A stretch of 64,000 nucleotides of DNA, taken from positions 8,400,083 through 8,464,082 of the forward strand of contig NW_020653993.1 in NCBI RefSeq assembly GCF_003589595.1. The letters are read 5' to 3'. The notes beneath the pieces were generated by a model that worked only from the letters and a program-made list of their open reading frames with translations, was not told where the DNA came from and ran no database searches. Shown in pieces: positions 1-10,289 of the stretch. The first letter of the stretch is position 1. Each line of letters opens with the position of its first letter. The stretch is from Hyposmocoma kahamanoa. Taxonomy: Eukaryota; Arthropoda; Insecta; Lepidoptera; Cosmopterigidae. Both the position numbers and the translations under genes were made by a program.

Positions 1-294
1 ATAAGAATAAAAAATACCAATATTACATAAATAAAATAAAAAAAAACACCAAAGTCAACATCAAGTTCGAATTTCAAAAACCTTTTCTACGCTAGCGTGC
101 AAAAACGCTTTTACGCGCAGATTTCTAATGAGAAAGAAAGCCTTTCCGAGCTAGTGAGGTGAAAAAAAAATTTAAACCACGAAAGCTATAAATAAAATTA
201 TTGTTAATACCAACAGATACCGGTTTTTGGTACCAGGTCCTGTACTCTCGTTCACCGTCTGACATCCGTCCGAATCAATTACTATCAAATAAGC

Positions 295-578
295 ATTGAC
301 TTACAATTATATGAACGTCGGGTCCGCGCTAAAAATTGTCCGAACTTATAGGGCGTTAAAATCGTATACAGAGCGTCATTCACGCTTTAGTCTTGGTTTG
401 TTCGACTGACAGCGAAGCAAGCAAAATTAGACAGTACTGCGATGACATTACAATTTAAATTCAACGTTTTAGCTTTTTCATATTCCTTTACATGTCACTA
501 CGTTTAAATAGGTTGACTTGGGTCATTTTTTTCGTAGTTTTTGTATTAGACCCGTCGTCCATTTATTTGTAAGTCAAT
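295..578. mobile_element. MITE, family M1, copy 1
   Basis: A non-coding element of about 284 bases starts ATTGACTTAC and ends with the inverse. It is nearly identical to 30385-30667, and both copies carry the same internal sequence. The flanks read CAAATAAGC on the left and CAAATAAGT on the right, which fits an 8 to 9 base target duplication. Solitary ends of the same family occur near 3312-3330 and 27446-27457. The superfamily cannot be named from the ends alone. Confidence 0.8.
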
Positions 579-579
579 G

Positions 580-1160
580 CAAATAAGTAATACCCGGCCA
601 TATTCAAAGACACATGGATGCGAATGAAGTTTTATTCTTGATATTGTCTTCTAATTTAGTCGTGTCCTATTACTTATTTGACAGTATTTGTTTGCGACAA
701 ATGACGGACGGAGAAAGACAGTACACTCCCAGGGGCAAAAGATAACATCTTCACACAAAATAATAATACAGAGTAATATCATAAATGCGAAAGTAATTCT
801 GTCTGTCTAATACTTTTGACGCCTAAACCGCTGAACCAATTTTGGCACAGAAATAGATAGGAACTAGGAAAAGGATATAGGCTACTTTTTATCACAAAAA
901 TAAATCTTACAAGTGGTGAAATAGGGGATACATTTTTGTGTTGAAAATTAGTAAATATAGTACAGTATTTACACACGTAAAAGAAGAAATATATATTTTA
1001 TATCACACAAGGAAGCTTAAACTACTTACTATATTTAGTACGAAATAAATGAAACTTAAGTGCACTAAAGTTTCAAGAAAGTAACTATACTTCCAGGTTT
1101 ATATTCTATATTCCCACCCGTTACAATTTACGACGTATGTGAGAGACGCGGAGATGTGAA
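580..1160. other. AT-rich stretch with one dispersed repeat fragment
   Basis: No gene is visible. Bases around 770-960 match 57775-57880, with a shared core GGCTACTTTTT followed by a similar 60-base stretch, so this is a decayed dispersed repeat. The first 294 bases of the window are equally featureless. Confidence 0.5.
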
Positions 1161-1720
1161 AGCGTCCGGGTCTTAAACCGGCGCTTTGTTAAATCGGGTT
1201 AAAACCCATTAACACCCAAAATCGAGGACAACATCTATTTTTTTAACGCACACACTCAACTTAGACCTGAACTAGGCAAACCCTGTGTCGCAGGTGCCAT
1301 GGACACACACATAGACAAACGCAAATTACACCCAAACTCACGAGAGAAATAAATGTAGGCCATACAAATATTTCTCTCGGCCCGGGAATCGAACCTGGGA
1401 CAGACACAGAGGCAGTTGAACTGCCTAAACTATTTACAACTAAATATTAGTTTTAAATCGAATTTTGTCCAAATTGAATGATATTATTACGATATGTTAA
1501 TTACTTTCTGATCGAGATGATACGGTTCGCCTTTCTATTGAATCGATTGGCTTGAAAATCGCAATGAAATAAATCGATACAAAAAATTGTTAGATCGTAT
1601 GCACTTGAATTGATCTTCATAAAAATGTAATCGTAATGTGCATCCTTATTAGTGAGAATCTACAGAATTGCAAGGTGGGTATTGTGAGTGAAGTTGCATC
1701 TTTTTCATCTAAAAAAGACT
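1160..1720. repeat. Dispersed repeat split by a SINE; partner copy at 8003-8315
   Basis: Bases 1162-1230 and 1425-1720 together match 8003-8315, including the shared run CTATTTACAACTAAATATT and the later GATTGCAAGGTGGGT-like segment. In the partner the two halves are contiguous, so the SINE at 1231-1424 inserted here later. The class of the repeat is unknown. Confidence 0.7.
1231..1424 (-). mobile_element. tRNA-derived SINE, copy 1
   Basis: Read on the minus strand it has a B-box-like GGTTCGATTCC and then the body shared with the copies at 17130, 31683 and 41700. The tRNA-like head with box A is damaged here. The uninterrupted repeat at 8003-8315 supplies an empty site. Confidence 0.75.
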
Positions 1721-1975
1721 TTTTACATCTAAATTTATAAACAAGTATGGAATTGTACCAAATTCCGTATTCACTGTTTACAACATTATGGGCAGAAATT
1801 TGTTGAAAGCTTTAGGTACAACCCCGGATGAGTTGGATTTTAACCCACTGACCATCTCTGCGTATATATATTTCTTTATTAAAAGTAACAATCGAGAAAG
1901 TATAGATAGACGCGATTGTAGATTCGAAAAACTTGCATTCGTTTTCGAAAAGCAACAATGTCATATACAGAGTAT

Positions 1976-2153
1976 CCCACGGCTATGCTACACGGTGGGA
2001 AAGTACCTATACCATAGGTTCAGACAGACGATTCTTTAAACATCTTTAAAAGCATTTCGAATTGTTTTTAAAATCAAAATGAAGTCTTCTTTCACTAAAA
2101 TTTTCTATCTATGCTATTTAAGGTACTTTCCCTCCATGTGGCATAGCCGTGGC
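1976..2153. mobile_element. Foldback element with inverted arms of about 32 bases
   Basis: The left arm at about 1977-2008 contains ACGGCTATGC and GGGAAAGTACCT. The right arm at about 2121-2152 is its inverse with about three mismatches. The interior is AT-rich and non-coding. No second copy was noticed in the window. Confidence 0.6.
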
Positions 2154-2232
2154 ACGCCCCGTAAAAATACAACAGAGAACTTTATGGATATGATAAAAGA
2201 CATACAATAAATGGAAATTAAGCCACACTTAC

Positions 2233-2250
2233 GTTACCATATAGATCTTT
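2233..2250 (-). CDS. Candidate 18-base microexon
   Basis: The acceptor aaccttttttcag and the donor GTAAGT enclose six codons (KDLYGN) in phase 0, compatible with the end of the 5005-5076 exon. Chance cannot be excluded. Confidence 0.3.
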
Positions 2251-2482
2251 CTGAAAAAAGGTTTGTTAAATGTATTATAAACAAACATCACAAGAATGTA
2301 ACAAAATGATCGAACTATATCTAGTAAACTAACAAACTTCAAGAACAAAAAACAATTTAAAAAAAGACTGGCTTTCGCATATAAGTAGATAAACGTATTA
2401 TTTGTACTGTGGGCGCTGGATTTCCCGTATTTGAGAAATTATTTTTTATAAATTATATACCCCACACAAAAATAATGGTGAT

Positions 2483-2900
2483 ATGGAAAGGGAACGTAGG
2501 GCTCGGTCGGTCAGGGCAAATGTGATCGTACGCAGATTCGCAAGATGTTCGGGGGAGATAAAGATGACGCTCTTCAAAGCGTACTGTACCTTCCTAAACA
2601 CATACAGATTGTGGCGAGACTACACGAAATGGCCTTACAGAGTCCTGCGGACTCAATATAATAACGCCTTCCGGGTGTGGATGGTGATGCTCCGTGATTT
2701 GTAGTGCATCAGGGATGTTCGTCGACGCGCGCGTTGACGCGTTTGACGCCATTATGTGCAAGAGGTACGCGTCTACGTACGGTGCGCCTCGTGCTTGTCG
2801 GCCCCAATACCGCTCTCAATGCGTTAGGGGCAGGTTTGACTGCCCCTACATAAGAAACTGCTGAGCTACATGCCCCAAAATATGTTATCAAATTTTAAAA
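2483..2900 (+). pseudogene. Non-LTR retrotransposon reverse transcriptase, C-terminal remnant
   Basis: The open part encodes RARSVRANVIVRRFARCSGE and then a Trp/Tyr-rich stretch with LRTQYNNAFRVWMVML. It resembles the region after the catalytic core in LINE polymerases, where cysteine-poor LWxxYTK and QYNNAFR motifs recur. After the stop at 2704 the same theme continues in another frame (GMFVDARVDAFDAIMCKRYA), so a frameshift is present. It is a dead fragment without the catalytic domain. The 300 bases on either side are AT-rich and featureless. Confidence 0.6.
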
Positions 2901-3574
2901 TATTAACCGTAGCATATTTTTTAAATATTTTTAATAACACATTACGAGTCTGGCTAGTTTAAATTAGTTTAAAATATTTTAATTTAATTGAATTGAAAAA
3001 TAGAAAACAGAACATGTAAAAATTTCAACAGAACAGGAACGGTGCGTGGCAGGAGTAAGGTCAATTGAATCCCTGTGGCTGTGTGCCACGCGGTACTGAT
3101 TTTCAGCCTGGCCTTGTTGAAATTGGTTCTGGTCTGGGTGTTCTGGGTAATGCCCCGTTGCTCTGGTAATCATATTTGAGACTAGATAATTGACGTAATT
3201 GTTTGACACTTCTTTATTATTATAACATAATGCTATTGAATCCTACATATTACCGCGAATTTTTATTTTGACGTGTTGAAAAATTATTCTCAAACGTTTG
3301 TGTTACACCTTTATTTGTAAGTCAATGGTTACACCGTATAGTTAAATAAAATGTAAATTGAAGATAAATTTTTATTTCAGAATTTGTATTAACTTTAAAA
3401 CAATTGATATAGAACTCTATACCTCTATGAACTTGCGATAATTTTCCAGTTTTCTTCCATGTATCTCTACACAATTCACTCATACTCATTGATCTTTGTA
3501 TGTCCTGTCTATGAATTTGAAATAAGAAGAAATAACATAACCATGTTACAGAGTTGCTATGATTATTGGTATAC
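2901..3574. other. AT-rich stretch, no gene seen
   Basis: It contains a moderately GC-rich patch at 3040-3180 of unknown origin and a solitary M1 MITE end near 3312-3330 (TTTGTAAGTCAATG). Confidence 0.4.
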
Positions 3575-4280
3575 TAAAAAGAGTTGTTCCTTTAGTGGTA
3601 TTATAATAAATGGAAATTTTAATCAGGCTAGCAGTAGAGCTAGCACAATAGGCCGCGACTTTTGCGAGAACGACATAAGGCGCGAGATACTGCTTTTCTC
3701 GCATAGAGATCGCGCATATGTCGCTCTCGCGTAACTCCCGCCCTGTTGTGCTAGCTCTACAGTGGTTTTTTTGTAAAGAGCTCCCAAACTCTACAAAATT
3801 GTGAATGAAAAACAAATTTTTGGGATGTTTATGTAATTTTTTGTGTGCTAGTGGCCAATGCCTTAAAAAATATATTGACAGATCGGATCGATAACTCCAG
3901 TAAACACTTTAGTTTTTGGTTATTTTCTGTTATTTTTGTAAACAAAAATTACGTTGGCGTAGAGTTAATTGAAGGTATCGAGATGTCAATGTCACTTTTG
4001 TTGCAATTTAGATAACCGATTGTAATTACTTTTTTGAATATTTTAGCGTTTGAGTGTTGCTGCTATTTGAACTTTTTTTAGTATCGCAGTGTTGCTGGTA
4101 ATTATTTAAACATGTCGACCACAATTTTCTTTTAAATCAATTTTAACAAACACAGGTCACAATATTTTTTTATTATTCTGCTACGGTTTTTATTTCAAGC
4201 GTATATCTAGCCAAAAAAATTGAGGCTGGTTAATTTTTTCTGGGAATAAAGTACCAAGCTCCTTAAAAATTACGGATTCC
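3575..4280. repeat. Dispersed repeat pair with 17755-18310
   Basis: The two regions share GGTA-rich starts, GTAAAGAGCTC, TTTAGTATCGCAGTGTTGCTGG and the right-hand TTTTTCTGGGAATAAAG segment in the same order. The copy here carries a foldback element at about 3628-3764 that the partner lacks. Confidence 0.65.
3628..3764. mobile_element. Foldback MITE with long palindromic arms
   Basis: The left arm begins GTAGAGCTAGCACAATAGG and the right arm is its inverse with few changes. The arms extend about 55 bases each and leave almost no unique centre. The related copy at 17755-18310 has no insertion at this point. Confidence 0.7.
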
Positions 4281-4360
4281 TTTAATTTTCTCCACATCAA
4301 ATTGTAATTAACTAAGTCAAAAGCCTATGAAAGATCCAAAAAGCTTTTACAGGGTTGTTG
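4225..4360 (-). pseudogene. Non-LTR reverse transcriptase fragment (motif A)
   Basis: The minus strand encodes FLDLS, a stop, then AFDLVNYNLMWRKLKE. This matches the L-D-x-S-K-A-F-D-x-V motif that carries the first catalytic Asp of LINE polymerases. It covers about 45 codons and is broken by a nonsense codon. A piece recurs near 18240-18310. Confidence 0.5.
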
Positions 4361-4541
4361 ATGATTACGATGACGTTGGTTTAAAAAAAATCAATTTAAA
4401 CCTCATCTTGTTGCAAAATTAAAATTAAGAACTTAGTCTCTCCAACTCCCAGTCACCAACCCACATCTGACCAGATTGGCGGACCATAAACCCTATCTTA
4501 GATCCGTGTTCAGCAGAAAATTAAGAAATGGTTCAACTTAC

Positions 4542-4553
4542 AATATGTATCAC
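4542..4553 (-). CDS. Candidate 12-base microexon
   Basis: The signals aatatttttgcag and GTAAGT enclose four codons (VIHI) in phase 0. The signals are good, but 12 bases is very short and it lies beside repeat fragments, so chance is a real alternative. Confidence 0.2.
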
Positions 4554-4583
4554 CTGCAAAAATATTAATAAGGTTTTGATTAT

Positions 4584-4770
4584 ACGGCGCACAGCATCGA
4601 TGTTTCTGTGGTTCACAGCAGTGGGCGGGCGACCATTACGAAATTCGTCACTGAGATTCACACGACCGCGTTTGAATTCTGCAAACCAGCTATAAATAGT
4701 CGTCTTGCATGGTGCTTCATCGCCAAAAGCAATTTGAAGCCGAGCGAAGCTCTCTACGCTTATAGTCGTA
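4584..4770 (-). pseudogene. Mariner transposase N-terminal fragment (family A, copy 1)
   Basis: Read on the minus strand, it matches the helix-turn-helix region of the transposases at 24640 and 54662, with the conserved phrase WFAEFKRGRVNLSDEF. Only about 60 codons remain and no catalytic residues are present. Confidence 0.75.
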
Positions 4771-5004
4771 GAAAATCAAAATGTAAATGGTACTGCTTAC
4801 TACTAATGGTACAATACAAAAAGTTTATAATAGTTTAAGCTATGCCATCTAGCGGATTTTTAGGGAACTAACTATAAGACAAGCAAAAGCTTACTTAGAG
4901 AAGTCTATTGTATAAAATAGGTTTATTACAAAGGTGACGGAAAAGATGCAAGAAACCGTAATAAAATAACTAGTAAGTTAAGATTAAATATGAATAACAC
5001 TTAC

Positions 5005-5076
5005 GCCACTTTTAATCTTTTCGGTCATATAGCTATAGTCTTCTATGTCATTGTCGTCATCAGCAGGTCTGTACAC
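5005..5076 (-). CDS. Microexon-gene exon 8 (72 bases)
   Basis: This is the most convincing exon. The acceptor is tattttcatttcag and the donor GTGGC then GTAAGT. Of three frames only one is open, giving 24 codons that start VYRPADDDND and end YMTEKIKSG. It is phase 0 at both ends. The acidic run D-D-D-N-D-I-E-D-Y is distinctive. I do not recognise the family. Confidence 0.6.
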
Positions 5077-5202
5077 CTGAAATGAAAATATTAAATTGAG
5101 AAACTCTCATTCAAATAACTAGTAAGAAAATGCATTGTATCATACCAATCCTAAAATGTCAAATTTAGAATTATTGATGCAAAAATCGAACACAGAAAAA
5201 AT

Positions 5203-5280
5203 TCGTTCCGGCTGAACTGCAACCAGCGACCGTACCGTGGTTAACGCTCGCCCAACTGAGCTACGGAAAGAACCAGCAAA
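5203..5280 (-). repeat. tRNA-like segment (SINE head or tRNA pseudogene)
   Basis: The minus strand shows TAGCTCAGTTGGGCGAGCG, like the D arm and A box of many tRNAs, and 25 bases later GGTTGCAGTTC in the position of the B box. The B box departs from GGTTCGAATCC and the acceptor arms do not pair well, so a functional tRNA is unlikely. Confidence 0.45.
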
Positions 5281-5927
5281 CCTTTCAAATTTTTCTTTGT
5301 GCTTGTTGCAGATCTTTGTTATTGGTTTTTAACAATTTTTTTCGTGATTTTGAGAAGAAAAACTCATAGATTTCTCCCAGATGGCTCTGTGAGAAATCTA
5401 CGACACCTTTAGAACCAGTTGGTTCGAAGGAATTGGTCTTTGTGTTTATAACAAACTAGTGGAGCAATTTTACAAAAATAATTGGATATCATAATAGTAT
5501 TAATATTATTAGTTCCATAATGGCGGCCACTAGCCTTGGGCTAGTGTCAGTTTCGGCTCTTAGGAAGTAGTAAAACAACGTGATATTCAGTATACTTAAT
5601 TGTCAAATTCATGTCAACATTTTCTTGTAATCCTGTAGTGTTGTAATCTTTCTTGTAACCACTACATATCTGCCGACAAAACGCGGCTGAGTAACAAAAT
5701 ATTTTTTTGAGATAATATCATTTAAAACCATAACCTAGTTTTAGCATATTGAAATGGTTTGATGATATTTCAGCTATGCATTTTTCAAGTTGAACACGTT
5801 AACTAATTTTAACTGTTTTGAAAGAGAATTAATTATGTGCTCTATTTTTTGCTATTTAAAATGGTTATTTGACCATTTGTCACTTAACCGCGTTTTGGTT
5901 AGTGGACGACAGATATCAAGGCATGAC
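5281..5927. other. AT-rich stretch, no gene seen
   Basis: Only simple AT-rich sequence is visible. A short inverted pair around 5370-5400 (AGATTTCTC and GAGAAATCT) is the only structure noticed. Confidence 0.35.
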
Positions 5928-6437
5928 TGCCGACTTATCGTAAGCGACATTTTTACCTAAGCGTTTTTTGTTGCAAATGATATTTAAAACTATAACGGAC
6001 AAAAAAGCGTCGATATTTCCCGCCGTAATTACATGAAATGGAAATTAAGGCAAAAGCCAAGTTTATCGTTAGATCAACTGTTTTTTTTTATATTTAAGTG
6101 TACCCGACAAATCTATATTTAAAAAATCATAACGTAAACGACTCCACTTGTTGTCGCAACCGACATAGTACATCACTATTCCGTCATTTACTATAAACAA
6201 AGTGACAAAATACGTGTTGCATATTTTTAATCGCAGTGTAATCATAAAAGTGTTACCTTAATTGCCTGAAAGCCTAAAAAATCTTTAAATGAAGATATCA
6301 AAAATATTATACGGCAACGAAAACCATCCATTGTTTTAAAAATAAAACCTGTTACACAATCGGTTACGAAATTCATTGTTATATGTATATTAATTGTACA
6401 GCATAATAATGCCTTCAGGTTTCTGTTGGGGCTTTTC

Positions 6438-7195
6438 TAATTTTTTTATAATATCAGGTGACGGAACGAACAAGTCGTGCACCTGGTAGTAAACGACCCT
6501 TCTATCCATGACAGTTGCAGTGCCACTCAGAGCAATCGCAAAGATCATGGCACTTGCAGAGAAAAACCCGCGTCTCATCGGACCTACTTACTATGAGCGT
6601 TTACCCGCTACTCTCAGACTTGAACCGTCGGACGAAACATTTAGGCGCCGGCTGAAAGACTTTTTCTTGAAAAATCCTATATATTCTGTAAAAGAATTTA
6701 TGGACTTTAAATTGTAACGAATTCAGTATTTTCTATTTTCATATTTTTATTCTAATTTTTACCGCATTAACATGCTCTTGTATAATTATCAACTTATGAC
6801 GATCCTTGATGGAGAATGATATTTGATATATAATTTAATAACAACAATATTATATAATGAATTGTTAATTTTCTAATTATTGTGTGCTTTTCTTATAATT
6901 TTCCTTTTTGTCTGACGATCTCAATATAATTTCTTATACTTTGACATGTAGTGCAATTTATACTGTAATGTTATATTTGAGAAATAAATGAATCTGAATC
7001 TGAATCTGATCTGAGGGGCACTGCCTCTGCGCCCGTCACCCTGAGACATAAGTTGACAAGTCCCATGTGCCTGTAATTTCACCAGCACCTTTACCCTTCG
7101 AAACCGGAACGCAGTAATGCTAACACTACTGCTTTGAGGCAGAAATAGGCAAATTGGCAGTACTTCACTGGACTGAACTGCTGCTTAAAACAATG
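6438..7195 (-). mobile_element. Dispersed retroposon R13, copy split by a LINE end
   Basis: Bases 6438-6560 and 7004-7195 are two halves of a repeat seen about 13 times in the window. On the minus strand it ends in an A-rich tail (TATTATAAAAAAA), which suggests retroposition. The break falls within GCAAAGATC-TGAGGGG, a run that is intact in other copies. Confidence 0.7.
6562..7003 (+). pseudogene. LINE 3' end with polymerase C-terminal codons and TGAATC tail
   Basis: The reading frame gives YYERLPATLRLEPSDETFRR and then DFFLKNPIYSVKEFMDFKL before a stop at 6715-6717. This resembles the last residues of some LINE polymerases. About 270 bases of AT-rich 3' UTR follow, ending in tandem TGAATC units at 6985-7003. 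It is 5' truncated and sits inside the retroposon above with a GATC duplication. Confidence 0.6.
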
Positions 7196-7608
7196 GCGTT
7201 GTAGTGCTTCTGGAATGTATGCTCCTCGCTAGTGTCAACCGACTCCTGAAGGTTACTGAATGCTACGTCACTGGATGTAACTCCACACTTAAATTACTTT
7301 GTATTTCACCACTATTGTAGCTATAAGATACTAACATTATATTATAGGTTGTGTTACTAACTAGCTATGGATTATATTCAAAATAAAATCTAATTATTAT
7401 TATTCAAATTCAGTTTAGTATCACATTCCTTATGTAGAAATAGTTTAAAAAACCTCTCCTGTAAAATTTGTTTTTTGTCGCTTACACGGCGACGGTAATG
7501 GCTCGATATATTGCAACATCTGTCTTGTTTTCATTAAGCACAATTTACATTGCCGCGGAACGGAATGAAAGCGAGTTTCTGTAACCATAGCATAATAAAC
7601 TTTACGTG

Positions 7609-7723
7609 TGTAACGTACAAACTAGATACAAGCCAAAATACACCTAAAACGTCTTCCAGAATATGTTTGCGCTTTCTCGCTATTTCATGCAGCTACCGTA
7701 TCGTATTTAGTTTGTACGTTACA
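7609..7723. mobile_element. Foldback MITE family M3, copy 1
   Basis: The ends are TGTAACGTACAAACTAGATAC and a close inverse. It is 115 bases long. Other copies lie at 34089-34200 and, damaged, at 11436-11538. It is non-coding. Confidence 0.75.
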
Positions 7724-7784
7724 GAGTTTGCTTAAAGTTCTTAATGCTATGACAAATCGCTACCTAAATTCACTTGGCAATATA

Positions 7785-7990
7785 AATTGAGGGGCCGGGC
7801 CGGCAGCTACCTTGCCCAACGCATTAGCATAGCCATGCAAAGGGGGACCGCTGCCAGCATCTTGGGCGCCTTGCCGCGGGGACCCAATTTTATTCATATA
7901 ATTTAATTCTAGTTTTAGTTTCTAGTATTTAAACTTTTATTGTACCTTCCCTGTACATTTTAACTTATTTTCTAAGAAATTAAATTATAT
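7785..7990 (-). repeat. Dispersed repeat R-ACC, copy 1
   Basis: It contains CTACCTTGCCCAACGCATTA and GCCTTGCCGCGGGGACCCAA, shared with 9330-9660, 10130-10283 and 49140-49880 in the opposite orientation. It is probably the 3' UTR of a LINE, but no coding part is present and the class is not assigned. Confidence 0.6.
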
Positions 7991-8002
7991 GTTTGTGCAA
8001 GC

Positions 8003-8315
8003 GCCCGGGTTTTAATAATCAAGTTAAAACCCATTAACGCCTGAAATCGAGGGCACAAACTATTTACAACTAAATATTTATAAATCGAATTTTGTGCAAA
8101 TGTAATGATATTTTTACAAAATGTTTCTTACTTGCTGACATATTTTGCCTTTTGAAAACTGCATTGAAATTAATCAATACAAAAACTCGTTGTCGCATGC
8201 ACTTGAATCGATTATCATAAAAATGTAATCGTAATGTGTATCCCCAGTAGTAAGTGATAGACCATAGGATTGCAAGGTGGGTGTGCAGTTGCCTCTTTTT
8301 CGTCAAAAACAGATT
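8003..8315. repeat. Dispersed repeat, uninterrupted partner of 1160-1720
   Basis: It runs continuously through the point where the copy at 1160-1720 is split by a SINE. No coding capacity is seen. Confidence 0.65.
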
Positions 8316-8428
8316 TTTTTATTAGAGAATTAAAGATACAGGTAAATTTTATATAAAAATGTAACCCTAATACATGAATCAAACATATTTTTCAATAAAC
8401 CAACGTTACGGATTCTTTAAGCGTAAAA

Positions 8429-8567
8429 CACACTGAAAGCGGGTGCGAGTCGGACGCATGTCGTGCGCACATGCGCGTGGTGTGTTGTCGTCCATATAAA
8501 TACAAGGAATTTCACCCGCCGCGCTCCCGACCCGTCACGCGCCCGACCCGCACCCGCTTTCAGTGTG
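8429..8567. mobile_element. GC-rich foldback MITE
   Basis: The ends ACACTGAAAGCGGGTGCG and the exact inverse CGCACCCGCTTTCAGTGT bound about 139 bases. The arms continue imperfectly through GTCGG and GC-rich sequence. No second copy was noticed. Confidence 0.7.
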
Positions 8568-8577
8568 CGTGAATCAC

Positions 8578-8690
8578 ACTTCACAGATCCCATGGTCATG
8601 GTCGACTGAAAAAACAAATACACGCTATTTAAATCCGGAAAAATAGTTTTATTTCCTAAAAACCTAAGAACTCGATATATTAATGTTATT
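8578..8690. repeat. Penelope-like terminal repeat fragment, copy 1
   Basis: It shares CCATGGTCATGGTCGACTG, GAAAAAACAAAT and CGGAAAAATAGTT, then CCTAAGAACTCGATATATTA, with 41918-44035. It is a truncated piece of the inverted terminal repeats described there. Confidence 0.6.
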
Positions 8691-8710
8691 AAATTGTACC
8701 AAATTCCGCA

Positions 8711-9025
8711 TTATAGCACGATAGCAAACCTAGCAATTTTGCGAAAAATTGCTTCTGGTGCCGTGGAGTCTCCGGAACTCGTGTCCAAGATTTCTCGTAG
8801 AGCACCTACAAAGTCACTTAGGTTTAATTCACTTTTGTGCGTACCTCTGGCCTCTTCGAATTTTCGGCAGAATACATATGTCTTGCGTGCGAGTAATAGC
8901 TTCAATGTATTGTCCAAGCAGGTTGATATTGACCTTTTTAACACTAGTGTTGCCTCGGTGAAGCGTCTTATTAGTAGTTTGTTTTTTGGCGAGTAAGTAA
9001 TTACTAAGTGGTGCGAAAATGACAT
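8711..9025 (-). other. Open reading frame of 104 codons, unassigned
   Basis: A minus-strand frame starts MSFSHHLVITYSPKNK and contains LARKTYVFCRKFEEARGTHK. The plus strand is also open here for 100 codons (8694-8996), so openness alone is weak evidence. I do not recognise either product. The minus-strand composition (many Arg, Lys, Phe) could be a mobile-element remnant. Confidence 0.2.
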
Positions 9026-9317
9026 TACTTATATAGTATAATTACTAGTTATATAGTTATAATTTAATGCTCATTAATCAACGTAATGTGTGTCCATCGG
9101 TGAGGACCTATAATTGGCTCTCCATTTTTATTTAAGTTTTTACTCTATAAGATAGCGTTGGTCTTCCAATAAGTTAAAATTAAAAATTAAAAAAAAATTA
9201 CACGTACAGTATTTCTGCACACAATTTTGGGCAGAAATGGGTAAACACCCGGGCGGGTTGATTGAGCGCTATTATTGACATTTTAATATTCATGTCCCTG
9301 TTGTCGATAGTAGAAAT

Positions 9318-9660
9318 TAGTTCTTTAAAATATACAGGTAAGCTAAAAAAGACAATAAAAACTTCAATACTAGAAAGTAAAACTAGGATTTTTAAATTTT
9401 ATGAATAAAATTGAGTTCCCGCGGCAAGGTGCCCAAGATGCTAGCAACGTTCCCCCTTTGTATTGCTATGCTAATGCGTTGGGCAAGGTAGCGGCCGGCC
9501 CTTGGGTTTTCCAGACAGTCTATTTTTTTTTCGATAAAGTTTTGTACAGATGAAGGGCACTGGGACCCCACGGGTCAAGGGTTTCGACTCCAAAGGCTGT
9601 CACTAGGTAGTCGGACCCGAGATCCTGGTACTAAATGTACTGTCCTTCAAAATGTAATAT
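9318..9660 (+). repeat. Dispersed repeat R-ACC, copy 2 (uninterrupted)
   Basis: It matches 49140-49880 from CTAGAAAGTAAAACTAGGAT through GGGTTTCGACTCCAAAGGCT without a break, and so supplies the empty site for the insertion at 49335-49770. Bases 9661-10130 are AT-rich with nothing recognisable. Confidence 0.6.
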
Positions 9661-10129
9661 GGTGAGAGTAATTTAGTTTATTTTTATAGGGCAGTATAAT
9701 ATTTTTTTCATTGAACTACAAAACATTACAAAATATTACATAGAAAAAAATTATAAAATAGAGAATGGCGTTAAGTAATGGTTTACTATTTGTAACTAAT
9801 TATATTTCTTTACTTTAATAGGCAATCAAAGCATTACTACATAAACAAAAACAATAAAACAGGACAAAATACTCGTAACAAAGAAATTGTTCTTAAATAA
9901 TCATAATCACTGTTACTATCCTAGGTAATAGTTAAACGCCTCAGAATAATGCTGTTTTTCAGTTGCTTCTTGAGTACATTCGCTACCGAAAGCTAATTAT
10001 TATATTTAACTTTGTAGACATCAATTATTGTTGTCGTTTAATAGCTTACCTTAATTAAGTTAAATTACCTTTTTTAAAATCAAGTAAAGCTTTTAAATCT
10101 GTAAGAGCGACACCACATGAGCGCGGTGG

Positions 10130-10283
10130 TTCCGTCCTCGTACAATAAAAATTTAAATACTAGAAACTAAAACTAAGAATAAATTATATGAATAAAATTG
10201 GATTCTCGCGGCAAGGTGGCCAAGACGCTGGCAGCGGTCCCCCTTTGTATGGCTACGCTAATGTGTTGGGCAAGGTAGGTTCT
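10130..10283 (+). repeat. Dispersed repeat R-ACC, copy 3 (partial)
   Basis: It shares GCGGCAAGGTGGCCAAGACG and the following CCCCTTTGTATGGCTACGCTAAT segment with the other copies. It is truncated directly before the LINE fragment at 10290. Confidence 0.6.
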
Positions 10284-10289
10284 TCTTTA

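Larger units (their letters stand above)
5928..7492. mobile_element. DNA element family M2, copy 1, split by nested insertions
   Basis: The left part (5928-6375) and right part (7395-7492) match the left and right of the uninterrupted copy at 37427-38018. The ends are inverted: GCCGACTTATCGTAAGCGAC on the left, and an inverse on the right with the shared GTAAGCGACA core. About 1 kb of retroposon sequence lies between the halves. No transposase is encoded. Confidence 0.75.

Noticed and set aside
5203..5280. Functional tRNA gene
   Set aside because: The B box and stems are degraded and the sequence continues as a repeat-like body. A SINE head or pseudogene is more likely.
8694..9025. Overlapping 100- and 104-codon frames as a real gene
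   Set aside because: Both strands are open over the same bases, no motif is recognised and the neighbourhood is repeat DNA.
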